Under the pieces are notes generated by a model. It was not told the DNA's origin and did not search any database. It worked only from the letters and a program-made list of their open reading frames with translations. From Pleurodeles waltl (taxonomy: Eukaryota; Chordata; Amphibia; Caudata; Salamandridae), in assembly GCF_031143425.1 (NCBI RefSeq), contig NC_090451.1, forward strand, positions 352,788,339-352,852,338: 64,000 nt of DNA. Direction: 5' to 3'. Position numbers and translations under genes: made by a program. Below are positions 34,462-45,206 of the stretch, in pieces. The number at the start of each line of letters is the position of its first letter. Position 1 is the first letter of the stretch.

Positions 34462-34516
34462 CAAGCATCCTAGGACGGGTTTCAGGGTATCACCCTTCAT
34501 CAGCTAGGCTAGCTTG
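34462..34516 (-). ncRNA. Hammerhead ribozyme, satellite-2 type, unit 2
   Basis: All conserved parts are intact: CUGAUGA, stem II AGGG/CCCU, GAAA, two-pair stem III (AC/GU) with a CC loop, and GUC. Stem I has an inner CCUAG/CUAGG helix, an internal loop (UAG opposite AU) and an outer CAAGC/GCUUG helix, the kind of loop that contacts loop II in natural hammerheads. The cleavage site is expected between 34474 and 34473. Confidence 0.9.
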
Positions 34517-34699
34517 AATCCAGTGGCGCAGTGAGCACGGGACCCACGTCTGGGCATACCTTTCCCACTTGGGGCAACAAATGCAAAAAGAACAGATGAT
34601 GCAAACAAGTCAGCAGTTATATTTTTAATTCTAAAGAACAATTTTCATACTTTTACATGTGGTTTCTTATTTGATTTATATGTCAAATACTTTGCTCAG

Positions 34700-35068
34700 C
34701 TCTGCAAATGGCCGAGGCAAACCCCTGGCTTGACATTCCTCATTACGTTTCTGATGGTCTGCCTATATGTTAGTGTTAGACTTTGCATCCTTAGGGTGGT
34801 GTTACCCCAGACGTTTTTGCCTTTACCTCCTGTTTTGTTGCTGTATCTTTTTGGTGGCCTTACAACTCTGAGCACTTTACCACGCCAACCAGTGCTAAAG
34901 TGCATGGGCTTTTCCCCTGAACATACTAACATTGGTGTTTCCACAATTGGCACATTAAATTTACATGTTAATCCCTTGTACAGTAGTTTACTATATACCT
35001 AGGGCTTATAAACTGAATGCTAGGAGTGGGCCTGCAGCAATGATTGTGCCACCCACTTACGTAGCCCT
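34700..35068 (+). repeat. Dispersed salamander repeat, start
   Basis: Non-coding. It reads on continuously into the 1241-bp duplicated unit; phrases such as TTTTTGGTGGCC and CTCTGAGCACTTTACCACG are, from memory, part of a very common salamander repeat of LTR type. That recollection is not verified. Confidence 0.35.
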
Positions 35069-36309
35069 GTAAACCTGTCTCATGCCTGCCACTGCAGAGC
35101 CTGTTTGTGCAATTTCACTGCCACCGACTTGGCATTTAAAACCTTTTGCCAAGGCTTACAACTCCCCTTTTCTTACATAAAAGTCGCCACGTAAGGTAGG
35201 CCCTAAGTAGCCCATAAGGCAGGGTACCATCTAAGCAAAAGGCAGGACATGTACCCTTTAAGCTTTTCATGTCCTAGTAATGAAAATCTCCTAAGGTCAT
35301 TTTTCATTACTATGAGGCCTGCCCCTCTCTTAGTCCATAAGGAATTCCTTATAATATTTTTAGCTGCAATTCCAGACCTGAGAGGAGTAGCTCCATCATG
35401 TTTCATACCATTGGAATGGTAATAATAAATCCTCTTTACTAGTAAAGTTGTATTTATTATTACTGTTTTAGAAATGCCAGTTTTAGAAATTGGACATTTC
35501 TCTGCCCTGTGTGCTTACAGCCTATCTCCAGTACACGTCTGGCATGGGCTAGGTGACAGTTTCACTTGTGCATTCCCTTCAGCCACCCACAACACAGGAT
35601 GCTCAGCTACATCTGCATACTGATGGGTCTTCCCGGGGAAGAGGTTGGGAAAGACTCCCACTTACATCTCAAATGGGTAGTCTCCACACTGGCTGTCTGG
35701 AGCCAAGGCTGACCTGAAATGGGGACCTCTGACTTCACAAGAATACTTTATAGTAATCTCCCACATCAAAGGCACTTTCTGGTATAAGCACTGGGCCTCT
35801 TGACCCATTAAAGTAGTACACTACTGGACTAAGAATGAACTCTGCTGGAGTAAAGGCTGCTGCACCAGGAGGGTTGCCACTCTGCTGTGACTGACTGTTC
35901 CCAGGAACTGCTGTCCTGCAATGCTGTGCTGACCTGCTGCCTGCTGACCTTTGCCCTGCAAAAAAAAGTACAAGCAGCTCCAGAGTGTCCCGAAGGGGCT
36001 GTTGGCTGACTCCCACCTGCGCCGTTCTGAGGCCTCAGGAATGCAAACGACCTCTCCACATGAAGATGTGCCTTCCTACCTGTGTTTGTAGCACTGTGAG
36101 TGCCATGGGCTGAGTGTCTTAAGAAGTGTGACAGCAGAGGCATCCAGGAGTTCAGCACGGCCCTCAGCTAAAACAACAATAGCGTTTGTGACGTGGTGAA
36201 TATTTCTAGGGGGGCTGAGGAAGGCCACACTTTCCCTGCAAGGAGTTCCTGGCAGGTAGCGCATTACAACGAGTGAGACGCTCTCTTGTCTGAAGCTCTG
36301 CACATCGCT
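35069..36309 (+). repeat. 1241-bp tandem unit, copy 1
   Basis: GTAAACCTGTCTCA occurs at 35069 and again at 36310 and the following sequence is repeated with modest divergence: TTGGCATTTAAAA, CAGGACATGTACCCTTTAAG, GTAATAATAAATCC, then after the insertions CAAAGGCACTTTCTGGT and GTTGGCTGACTCCC. This copy is uninterrupted and serves as the empty site for both insertions of copy 2. No coding frame. Confidence 0.85.
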
Positions 36310-36789
36310 GTAAACCTGTCTCAGTCCTGCCACTTCATAGTCTGTGTATGCAGTTTCACTGCCACCTCGACTTGGCATTTAAAACCCTTTGCCAAGCTGT
36401 ACAACTCCCCTTTTCTTACATATGTCACCCCTAAGGTAGGCCCTGGGTAGCCCATAGGGCAGGGTGCAATGTAAGCTAAAGACAGGACATGTACCCTTTA
36501 AGCTTTTCATGTCCTAGTAATGAAAATTTCCTAAAGTCATTTTTCATTACTGTGAGGTCTGCCCCTCTCTTAGGCCAGCATTGGGAATTCCTTATAAAAT
36601 ATTTAAGCTGCAAATCCAGATGTGAGAGGAGTAGCTGCATCATGTTTCATAGCATTGGAATGATAATAATAAATCCTCTTTACTAGTAAAGTTGGATTTA
36701 TTGTTACTGTTTTAGAAATGCTAGTTTTAGAAATTGGACATTTCTCTGCACTCTCTGCCCTGTGTGCTTACAGCCTATCTCCGGTACAC
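36310..36789 (+). repeat. 1241-bp tandem unit, copy 2, first part
   Basis: Matches 35069-35536. It continues at 48526-48639 after the Penelope insertion and at 51417-52033 after the solo LTR. Its last 14 bases (36776-36789) are the left target duplication of the Penelope element. Confidence 0.85.
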
Positions 36790-36906
36790 TTTATTGTGTT
36801 GATGGGTGAACGTGAGGAGTATATGGCGCTGCCTGTCAATTATCCACTTATATCCAGTAATGCTGATGGTGCACTTAAAAGAAGATCACCCTTAACTCCT
36901 TCCGCT
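36790..36906 (+). pseudogene. Penelope ORF scrap (block A)
   Basis: Encodes MGEREEYMALPVNYPLISSN and a little more, nearly identical to the start of the coding part of block B (46330-46441), but on the opposite strand. It begins within a few bases of the same point (TATTGTGTTGATGGG) as block B, which hints at template switching from a shared 5' end. Confidence 0.8.
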
Positions 36907-37043
36907 CAGTGGTCAAAATCACTGATAACCGTATCAATTTATATAAGGCACACATCAAACGCAAAGTCCATTTGGAGACAGTTTTCGTGTCTTTTATTCT
37001 TCACATCTTGAGTTTCCGCTATAAGATTCATTCGTCACTTGCC

Positions 37044-37104
37044 AATTGCCGCCAACACGTGTTTCGTCACGGGTGTACCCCGTGACTTCATCAGGGCTGC
37101 AATT
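37044..37104 (-). ncRNA. Hammerhead ribozyme of the Penelope element, arm B
   Basis: On the minus strand: AAUUGCAGCC (stem I), CUGAUGA, one extra A, a perfect 8-bp stem II (GUCACGGG/CCCGUGAC, loop GUACA), GAAA, a self-complementary stem III (ACAC/GUGU), cleavage triplet GUU, and stem I closing with GGCGGCAAUU. The stem I strands pair with a single A/G mismatch. Very short stem III helices are typical of Penelope hammerheads and probably work as dimers. The extra A after CUGAUGA deviates from the textbook core. Confidence 0.85.
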
Positions 37105-38118
37105 ACATATATATGACAACTTGTCTATACAATCTTTAGAAACATGAAATCATTGAAGACATACACTTAAGTACACCTCTCATGCAAAGAATGGGATAGT
37201 AATATAATTAATGATTTATACCAACTACCACTGTAATAGCAAATTGAATAAGATTGCGCATCAAGAGACAAACCAATATGTAAATAGTAACAGTCACAAG
37301 ACAGCAGAAAAAGAAAAAAGGGGAAAAAAGAAAGGCAATGCGTAGAAAGTTACGTACTAAAACAGTGTTAAGGTGCAGTCTATAAACTGTGTTCACTTGA
37401 AAATGATTTTACTCCTGATTGATTCATAGTTATATTCTTATTCCAAAAAAGTATCCCAATGTGCAAGCATACACATGTGTAGTCATGACCACAATTTAGT
37501 GTGTCGTGAGTTTAAGGCTACAAAAAGATTTCCCATCACCTAAATAAGATACCTGTTGATTCCTATTAAAGACTCTTCCTACTGGTTTCCCTTTACTCCT
37601 AATGCCTTTTGTTTATAATAGCTCCTGTAATTAAAACCAATATGAGCAATTTGTTACTTATTGGCGTATGGTCTGTAAGTCTGTAAATACATCTTGTGTC
37701 ATAAAACTCCCCCTGTTGTGAGTAAGTATGGTCATATCTTGCAAAAGAAACTCACACTATGAGTAGAATCATTATGAAGGACATGCATAATGTAGTGTTG
37801 ATGAGTTAATAACACCGTAAATCATACGAACTAAGTGTGCTGTCAAAACGCGTGACGCGCTATTAGTCTATTGAGTACTACAATGAAAATCTAAAAATAA
37901 CCGTTGTCAACCATGTAAACTCTGCTGGCGCTTTCATCTACATAAAGCAAGCCGCGTTGGAAAACCGTGTTCGAAAACCCGACACATGCCCTTATAGCCG
38001 GCATGTCGGCAGATCGGCAGAACGCTAGTGGTTAATCAATCAATCAATCAGTGAATTTATAAAGTGCGCTATGTACCCGACAGGGTTTCGAGGCGCTGGG
38101 GAGGGGGGGGGGGTGCTG

Positions 38119-41112
38119 CTACCGTTCGAAGAGCCATGTCTTGAGGAGTCTCCTGAAGGTGAGGAGGTCCTGGGTCTGGCGTAGTGAGGTGGGGAGAGAG
38201 TTCCAGGTCTTGGCGGCGAGGAAGGAGAAGGATCTGCCGCCAGAGGTCTTGCGCTGGATTCTGGGGGCGAGGGCGAGGTTGGCAGAGCGGAGTTGACGTG
38301 TGGGGACGTAGAAGTTGAGTCTGGTGTTCAGGTAGGTGGGTCCGGTGTTGTGTAGTGCCTTGTGTGCGTGGGTGAGGAGTTTGAAGGTGATCCTTTTTTC
38401 CACGGGGAGCCAGTGGAGGTCCTTCAGGTGGGGGGAGATGTGACATCGGCGGGGTATGTCGAGGATCAGGCGGGCAGATGCGTTCTGGATGCGTTGGAGT
38501 CGTTTGATGTCTTTCGTTGGGATGCCTGTGTAGAGTGCGTTGCCGTAGTCAAGTCTGCTACTGACGAGGGCTTGAGTCACCGTCTTCCTGGTTCCTGTTG
38601 GAATCCACTTGAAGATCCTGCGGAGCATGCGGAGGGTGTTGAAACAAGAAGAGGAGACGGCGTTGATCTGTTTGGACATGGTGAGAGCAGAGTCGAGGAC
38701 GAAGCCGAGGTTTCGAGCGTGGCTGGCTGGGGTGGGTGGGGGTCCGAGGGCGGGGGGCCACCAGGAGTCGTTCCAGGCCGAGGGGGTGCGTCCGAGGATG
38801 AGGACTTCCGTCTTGTCGGAGTTGAGCTTCAGGCGGCTGTTGCTCATCCACTCGGCGATGGATTTTAGTCCCTCGTGGAGGTTGGTTTTGGCAGTGAGCG
38901 GATCTTTGGTCAGGGAGAGGACGAGCTGGGTGTCATCGGCGTAGGAGATGATGCTGAGGTTGTGTTGACGGGCCAGTTGTGCGAGGGGGGCCATGTAGAC
39001 GTTGAACAACGTTGGGCTAAGAGAGGTGCCTTGGGGGATGCCGCAGATGAGGTTGGTGGCTTCGGAGCGGAAGGATGAGAGTCGGACTCTCTGGGTTCTG
39101 TCGGAGAGGAAGGATGAGATCCAGTTGAGGGCTTTGTCTTGGATGCCGGCTTCGTGGAGACGGGTTAGCAGGGTGCGGTGGCAGACTGTGTCGAAAGCGG
39201 CTGATAGGTCGAGGAGGATGAGGGCTGAGGTTTCGCCGTTGTCCATTTGTTGTCTGATGTCATCTGTGGCGGCAAGGAGTGCGGTCTCAGTGCTGTGGTT
39301 TCGTCTGAATCCAGATTGAGAGGGGTCTAGGATGGAGTTGTCTTCTAGGAAGTGGGCGAGCTGTGCGTTGATGATCTTCTCGATGACTTTCGCTGGAAAA
39401 GGGAGGAGAGAAATCGGTCGGAAGTTTTTGAGATCGTTGGGGTCAGCCTTGGGTTTCTTGAGGAGGGGTTGGATTTCTGCATGCTTCCAGCTGTCCGGGA
39501 AGGTGGCGGTGTTGAAGGAGAGGTTGATGATCTTGCGGAGTTTGGGGGCGATGGTGGCGTCGGCTTTGTTGAATACGTGATGTGGGCACGGGTCCGTGGG
39601 AGAGCCTGAGTGGATGGAATTCATGGTTGTTAGGGTTTTGGCGTCGTCTACTTGGGTCCAGGTGGTGAGGCAGCAGGCGTGGGAGGAGTCGTCGGGGGTG
39701 GGGTCTGGAGGAGGTGCGGTGTTGAAGCTGTCGTGGATGGCTGCGATTTTCTGGTGGAAGAAGGTGGAGAGATCGTCGCAGAGTTTCTGGGAGGGAGGGA
39801 CGTCGTTGACGTTGGCGTTGGGGTTGGAGAGTTCCTTCACGATGCAGAAGAGTTCTTTGCAGTCGTGGGCGTTGTTGTTGAGGCGTTCTGTGAAGTGGGC
39901 GCGCTTGGCGAGTCGGATCCGTTGGTGGTGTTCACGTTTGGCGTCCTTGAGGGTAGCAAGGTTGTCGGGTGTGCGCTCGAGGATCCATTTCTTCTTGAGT
40001 TTCTGGCAGGTGCGTTTGGAGGTGGTCAGTTCGTCTGTGAACCAGGCTGGTTTTTTCTTTTCTTGGTTGGCGGTGGGTTTCTTGAGTGGGGCTAAGGTGT
40101 TGGCGCAGTTGAGGATCCATTGATGGAGGTTGATGGCGGCGGTGCTCGGGTCGGTGGGTTCGGGTGGTGGGTATTTGGCGAGTGTGCTGGTTAGTTGGTC
40201 TTCGGTGACTTTTCCCCAGCGGCGGTGAGGCGGTAGAGGGATGCGGTGGTGTTCGGTGTTTTTCTTGAAGGTAAAGTGGACGCAGTGATGGTCGGTCCAG
40301 TGGAGTTCGGAGGTGTGGCTGAAAGAGATGTGGTTGCTTGAGGTGAAGAGTGGGTCAAGCGTGTGTCCGGCGATGTGGGTGGGAGTGTTGACCAGTTGAC
40401 GGAGTCCGAGGTTGAGGAGGTTGGTGGTCAGTGATGCGGTGTTGGCGTCGTTGTTGTTTTCCAGGTGGAAGTTTAGATCTCCCATGAGGATGTAGTCTGG
40501 AGAGGCGAGGGCGTGGGTGCTTGCGAGGTCGGAGACGGTGTCGCTGAAGGGGGCTCTTGGTCCTGGAGGGCGGTATATGAGGGTTCCTCTGAGGGTAGTG
40601 TTGGGGTCCGTGTGAATCTGGAAGTGGAGGTGTTCGGCTGTCTTGAGGGTGTCGTCCGTGTGGGTGTGGATCTTGAGGGTAGATTTGTGGGCGATGGCTA
40701 TCCCTCCGCCGATTCCGTTGGTGCGATCTCTTCTGGTGATCTTGTATCCGTCAGGTATGGCGATGGCGATGTCAGGGGCCGAAGAGTCATTCCACCAGGT
40801 TTCGGTCAGGAAGGCCACGTCTGGGGCGGTGGTGTCGAGCAAGTCCCAGAGCTCGATGGCGTGTTTTCGTGCGGAGCGTGTGTTGAGGAGGATGCAGTGC
40901 AGGTGGTTTGTGTTGGTTGTTGCTGGCTTCGTTGTTCTGTTGCAGGAGAAGTTGCAGGTGCGGCAGGAAAAAGGTCCTTTGGTGTGCTTCGGGGTGGCCA
41001 GGAAGCACTCTGTGGAGGGGCCAGGGTTGAGGGCGAGGAGTTCGCTGGCCGAGTATCGGAAGCAGGAGGTGCGGGGGGCGTGAGGACCAGGGGGGGTGGC
41101 GCTGGGCGCGGT
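38119..41112 (-). CDS. L2 endonuclease-reverse transcriptase, uninterrupted
   Basis: The protein nicks target DNA and copies the LINE RNA at the nick. The frame is open for 997 codons from the stop at 41113-41115; there is no ATG before the endonuclease. Counting from a TTG at 40840-40842 (907 residues): AP-type endonuclease with TETWW (Glu 14), MGDLNFHLE (Asp 122) and WTDHHC (His 185); RT with FRPISLL (475-481), DLSAAFDTV (545-553), GIPQGTSLSP (601-610) and YADDTQL (634-640). The usual L2 tail with SSRLDYGNALYTG and LHWLPVEKR follows. Upstream of the TTG the frame carries a small Cys cluster (CRTCNFSCNR) and NTRSARKHAIELWDL, the true start of the endonuclease. All catalytic residues are present. 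Initiation must be non-AUG, come from an upstream ORF, or use a start lost in this copy; copy 1 has an ATG at the corresponding place. Confidence 0.9.
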   Translation of the reverse strand, partial: TAPSATPPGPHAPRTSCFRYSASELLALNPGPSTECFLATPKHTKGPFSCRTCNFSCNRTTKPATTNTNHLHCILLNTRSARKHAIELWDLLDTTAPDVAFLTETWWNDSSAPDIAIAIPDGYKITRRDRTNGIGGGIAIAHKSTLKIHTHTDDTLKTAEHLHFQIHTDPNTTLRGTLIYRPPGPRAPFSDTVSDLASTHALASPDYILMGDLNFHLENNNDANTASLTTNLLNLGLRQLVNTPTHIAGHTLDPLFTSSNHISFSHTSELHWTDHHCVHFTFKKNTEHHRIPLPPHRRWGKVTEDQLTSTLAKYPPPEPTDPSTAAINLHQWILNCANTLAPLKKPTANQEKKKPAWFTDELTTSKRTCQKLKKKWILERTPDNLATLKDAKREHHQRIRLAKRAHFTERLNNNAHDCKELFCIVKELSNPNANVNDVPPSQKLCDDLSTFFHQKIAAIHDSFNTAPPPDPTPDDSSHACCLTTWTQVDDAKTLTTMNSIHSGSPTDPCPHHVFNKADATIAPKLRKIINLSFNTATFPDSWKHAEIQPLLKKPKADPNDLKNFRPISLLPFPAKVIEKIINAQLAHFLEDNSILDPSQSGFRRNHSTETALLAATDDIRQQMDNGETSALILLDLSAAFDTVCHRTLLTRLHEAGIQDKALNWISSFLSDRTQRVRLSSFRSEATNLICGIPQGTSLSPTLFNVYMAPLAQLARQHNLSIISYADDTQLVLSLTKDPLTAKTNLHEGLKSIAEWMSNSRLKLNSDKTEVLILGRTPSAWNDSWWPPALGPPPTPASHARNLGFVLDSALTMSKQINAVSSSCFNTLRMLRRIFKWIPTGTRKTVTQALVSSRLDYGNALYTGIPTKDIKRLQRIQNASARLILDIPRRCHISPHLKDLHWLPVEKRITFKLLTHAHKALHNTGPTYLNTRLNFYVPTRQLRSANLALAPRIQRKTSGGRSFSFLAAKTWNSLPTSLRQTQDLLTFRRLLKTWLFER

Positions 41113-41166
41113 CTAGGCGCGGACGGGTGCAGACGGGCTTGCCTCTGGCGCGCCAGCTGCGCGGAC

Positions 41167-44100
41167 GCGCAGCGCCAGCCATTAAGAAGGGAGGGGGGAG
41201 CAGCTGGGAGGCGGGAGGCAGGAGGGAGTGGCGAATTTGGGCGCGAGGGGGGCGGGGCCGCAGGGAGGCAGCGGCAGGGAGCGGAGAGCAAGGGGGAGCG
41301 CACAAGGGGCGAAAACACGAAAAACAAGGCACAAAAAGTCGGGCACAATTTTAAAAACAGTCACAATTTGAAAACAGTCACAGAAATACACTAATGGCAC
41401 AGTATACAATCGGGGAAACAGCAATCAGAGGGGCACAACGAGGGCAGATGCGCAGGAGGCGAGGCGCTTGAAAACAGTAAAAACGCACTTACAGGATGGC
41501 GAAAAGTGGCACAAACAGAAGGGGCACGACGGGGGCAGAAGCGCAAGGAGGCAAGGCGCTGAAAAATGAGAAAATCACTTACAGGACGGCGGAAGCGGCA
41601 CACGGGTCAAGTGAAGCTTACTAGAGCCCACTAGACACCAGGGATGAGGCGCAGGAGGATGCCTGCGGGTGGAGGAGGGCCTCGAACACGCTAGCAGCAG
41701 CGTGGGCGGGGGTCAGAGGCAGGAGACAGCAGGTTGGTGCTGCGGACGTGGGGGGCGAGCTCTAGACCTAAAACAGGTCAGAGGTCGCTCACTCGCGACG
41801 CGCAGCGCCAGCCATTAAGAAGGGAGGGGGGAGGGAGGAGCAGCTGGGAGGCGGGAGGCGGGAGGGAGCGGCGAATGGGGGCGCGAGGGGGGCGGGGCCG
41901 CAGGGAGGCAGCGGCAGGGAGCGGAGAGCAAGGGGGAGCGCACAAGGGGCGAAAACACGAAAAACAAGGCACAAAAAGTCGGGCACAATTTTAAAAACAG
42001 TCACAATTTGAAAACAGTCACAGAAATACACTAATGGCACAGTATACAATCGGGGAAACAGCAATCAGAGGGGCACAACGGGGGCAGATGCGCAGGAGGC
42101 GAGGCGCTTGAAAACAGTAAAAACGCACTTACAGGACGGCGAAAAGTGGCACAAACAGAAGGGGCACGACGGGGGCAGAAGCGCAAGGAGGCAAGGCGCT
42201 GAAAAATGAGAAAAACACTTACAGGACGGCGGAAGCGGCACACGGGTCAAGTGAAGCTTACTAGAGCCCACTAGACACCAAGGATGAGGCGCAGGAGGAT
42301 GCCTGCGGGTGGAGGAGGGCCTCGAACACGCTAGCAGCAGCGTGGGCGGGGGTCAGAGGCAGGAGACAGCAGGTTGGTGCTGCGGACGTGGGGGGCGAGC
42401 TCTAGACCTAAAACAGGTCAGAGGTCGCTCACTCGCGACGCGCAGCGCCAGCCATTAAAAAGGGAGGGGGGAGGGAGGAGCAGCTGGGAGGCGGGAATGA
42501 GCGACGAATGGGGGCGCGAGGGGGCGGGGCCGCAGGGAGGCAGCGGCAGGGAGCGGAGAGCAAGGGGGAGCGCACAAGGGGCGAAAACACGAAAAACCAG
42601 GCACAAAAAGTCGGGCACAATTTTAAAAACAGTCACAATTTGAAAACAGTCACAGAAATACACTAATGGCACAGTATACAATCGGGGAAACAGCAATCAG
42701 AGGTTCACAACGGGGGCAGATGCGCTGGAGGCGATGCGCTTGAAAACAGTAAAAAACGCACTTACAGGACGGCGTAAAGTGGCACAAACAGAAGGGGCAC
42801 GACAGGGGCAGAAGCGCAAGGAGGCAAGGCGCTGAAAAATGAGAAAATCACTTACAGGACGGCGGAAGCGGCACACTGGTCAAGTGAAGCTTACTAGAGC
42901 CCACTAGACACCAGGGATGAGGCGCAGGAGGATGCCTGCGGGTGGAGGAGGGCCTCGAACACGCTAGCAGCAGCGTGGGCGGGGGTCAGAGGCAGGAGAC
43001 AGCAGGTTGGTGCTGCGGACGTGGGGGGCGAGCTCTAGACCTAAAACAGGTCAGAGGTCGCTCACTCGCGACGCGCAGCGCCAGCCATTAAGAAGGGAGG
43101 GGGGAGGGAGGAGCAGCTGGGAGGCGGGAGGGAGCGGCGAATGGGGGCGCGAGGGGGGCGGGCTGCAGGTAGGCAGCGGCAGGGAGCGGAGAGCAAGGGG
43201 GAGCGCACAAGGGGCGAAAACACGAAAAACAAGGCACAAAAAGTCGGGCACAATTTTAAAAACAGTCACAATTTGAAAACAGTCACAGAAATACACTAAT
43301 GGCACAGTATACAATCGGGGAAACAGCAATCAGAGGGGCACAACGGGGGCAGATGCGCAGGAGGCGAGGCGCTTGAAAACAGTAAAAACGCACTTACAGG
43401 ACGGCGAAAAGTGGCACAAACAGAAGGGGCACGACGGGGGCAGAAGCGCAAGGAGGCAAGGCGCTGAAAAATGAGAAAAACACTTACAGGACGGCGGAAG
43501 CGGCACATGGGTCAAGTGAAGCTTACTAGAGCCCACTATACACCAGGGATGAGGCGCAGGAGGATGCCTGCGGGTGGAGGAGGGCCTCGAACACGCTAGC
43601 AGCAGCGTGGGCGGGGGTCAGAGGCAGGAGACAGCAGGTTGGTGCTGCGGACGTGGGGGGCGAGCTCTAGACCTAAAACAGGTCAGAGGTCACTCACTCG
43701 CGACGCGCAGCGCCAGCCATTAAGAAGGGAGGGGGGAGGGAGGAGCAGCTGGGAGGCGGGAGGCGGGAGGGATCGGCGAATGGGGGCGGGGCCGCAGGGA
43801 GGCAGCGGCAGGGAGCGGAGAGCAAGGGGGAGCGCACAAGGGGCGAAAACACGAAAAACAAGGCACAAAAAGTCGGGCACAATTTTAAAAACAGTCACAA
43901 TTTGAAAACAGTCACAGAAATACACTAATGGCACAGTATACAATCGGGGAAACAGCAATCAGAGGGGCACAACGGGGGCAGATGCGCAGGAGGCGAGGCG
44001 CTTGAAAACAGTAAAAACGCACTTACAGGACGGTGAAAAGTGGCTCAAACAGAAGGGGCACGACGGGGGCAGAAGCGCAAGGAGGCAAGGCGCTGAAAAA

Positions 44101-44297
44101 TGAGAAAAACACTTACAGGACGGCGGGAGCGGCACACGGGTCAAGTGAAGCTTACTAGAGCCCACTAGACACCAGGGTTGAGGCGCAGGAGGATGCCTGT
44201 GGGTGGAGGAGGGCCTCGAACACGCTAGCAGCAGCGTGGGCGGGGGTCAGAGGCAGGAGACAGCAGGTTGGGGCTGCGGACGTGGGGGGCGAGCTTC
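41167..44297 (-). repeat. L2 5'-UTR: tandem array of five ~633-bp monomers
   Basis: GCGCAGCGCCAGCCATTA begins units at 41167, 41800, 42440, 43073 and 43705, spacing 633, 640, 633 and 632 bp; the last unit ends after ~590 bp at about 44297. Units are nearly identical. Most carry a GGGGCGGGGCCGC GC box (about 41252, 41890, 42523 and 43783; the fourth unit has GGGCGGGCTGC instead), a likely Sp1-type site. The array sits immediately upstream of the LINE frame in the LINE's orientation, so it is best read as a multi-copy promoter, as in mouse L1 monomers. Open frames within units are by-products. Confidence 0.9.
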
Positions 44298-45206
44298 TCC
44301 CAAGCTGATCTGTTATTGTGTTCTGAGCGTGTTGCCTCGAGTGGCCCTCTCATATGTACTTATGCATGTCTATATCTTGTACGCCACTCCGCATTAAGTA
44401 TTAAAAGAACAAAATCTTCTCACCAAAAAATGCGTCTTGTCATCCGACGCAAGTGCGCTTTCATAGACAGCCCAGTCTGTGAATCTGTTCTTATCGTGTT
44501 GCCTACAATGCCCATATCATGAATGCTTAACGAATATATAAAATGTGCGCCACGCCGCGCTGGGTTTGAAAAACGAAGTCTCCTCACCAAATTAGTGCGT
44601 CTTGTCATTCGCCGCGAGTACGCTTCCATTAGTATCTTGTAGTCCGTTATCTATTCTGTCTCTATATATTGTCAGCCACTCATGGAAATAAAAATAGGAC
44701 TGATTTCGATCAAGTAAGCATCGTAGTTTCAGTGTGTTATAGTCCTTTGTCTCTATTGTCTATATTATATCATCAGCCCAAAAATAAAGTAAAGAAGGCA
44801 CTAATTAGAGTGTGATGAACATCGTGGTTTACGTATCTTATAATCCTTTGTTCCTTTTATCTTTTTATGTTGCCAGACGTTCATGAAAACAAAAATAGAA
44901 CAAATTTTGATCGAAAGAAACATCATAGTGATTCAAGTGCCTAAAAAGCCACAACAGTGTCATAATGTAAGTTCATGATATGATTCCAATTATAAGGTGA
45001 GATATGTAAATTTGCACATGTGTATACTTGCACACTGGCTCTGAAGCCGATTGATATTTATAAAACATAACAACCACTATAAAGATATTCCATGATACAG
45101 GTACTTATCTCCCTGGTGCTTGGCCATTATATAACGTTCATAAACACAGCACTTGCAGCTATTTGGACGTGTACATAAAAAATCATATTTAACAAATTAA
45201 CATTAT

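Larger units (their letters stand above)
33945..34602 (-). repeat. Satellite-2-like dimer (two ~324-bp monomers) with hammerhead ribozymes
   Basis: Two head-to-tail units (about 33945-34269 and 34270-34602), period 324 bp by the distance between identical landmarks. Each holds, on the minus strand, a complete type I hammerhead ribozyme with a two-base-pair stem III. This length, and that ribozyme form, are what is known of newt satellite 2 (Notophthalmus and relatives). As in that family, transcripts would self-cleave into monomer-length RNA. The flanks do not continue the repeat, so it is a short dispersed dimer. Confidence 0.82.
38036..44297 (-). mobile_element. L2-clade LINE, long copy 2
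   Basis: Minus-strand LINE, about 6.26 kb, inserted in block B of the Penelope element. The 3' end at 38036 has TGATTGATTGATT and the AGCGC-rich L2 3' UTR. Next come an uninterrupted endonuclease-RT frame (38119-41112) and a 5' UTR made of about five ~633-bp monomers (41167-44297). Its high integrity compared with copy 1 suggests a recent insertion. No convincing target duplication was found at either end. Confidence 0.88.

Noticed and set aside
40840..40842. TTG as the true start of the L2 protein
   Set aside because: The endonuclease begins upstream (NTRSARKHAIELWDL), so starting here would cut its first strand.
41127..44165. Many repeated 60-92-codon frames on both strands in the monomers
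   Set aside because: They recur with the monomer and lack any domain; by-products of GC-rich repeat DNA.
41100..44300. GC-rich region as a CpG-island promoter of a host gene
   Set aside because: It consists of L2 5'-UTR monomers, and the only frame downstream is the LINE.
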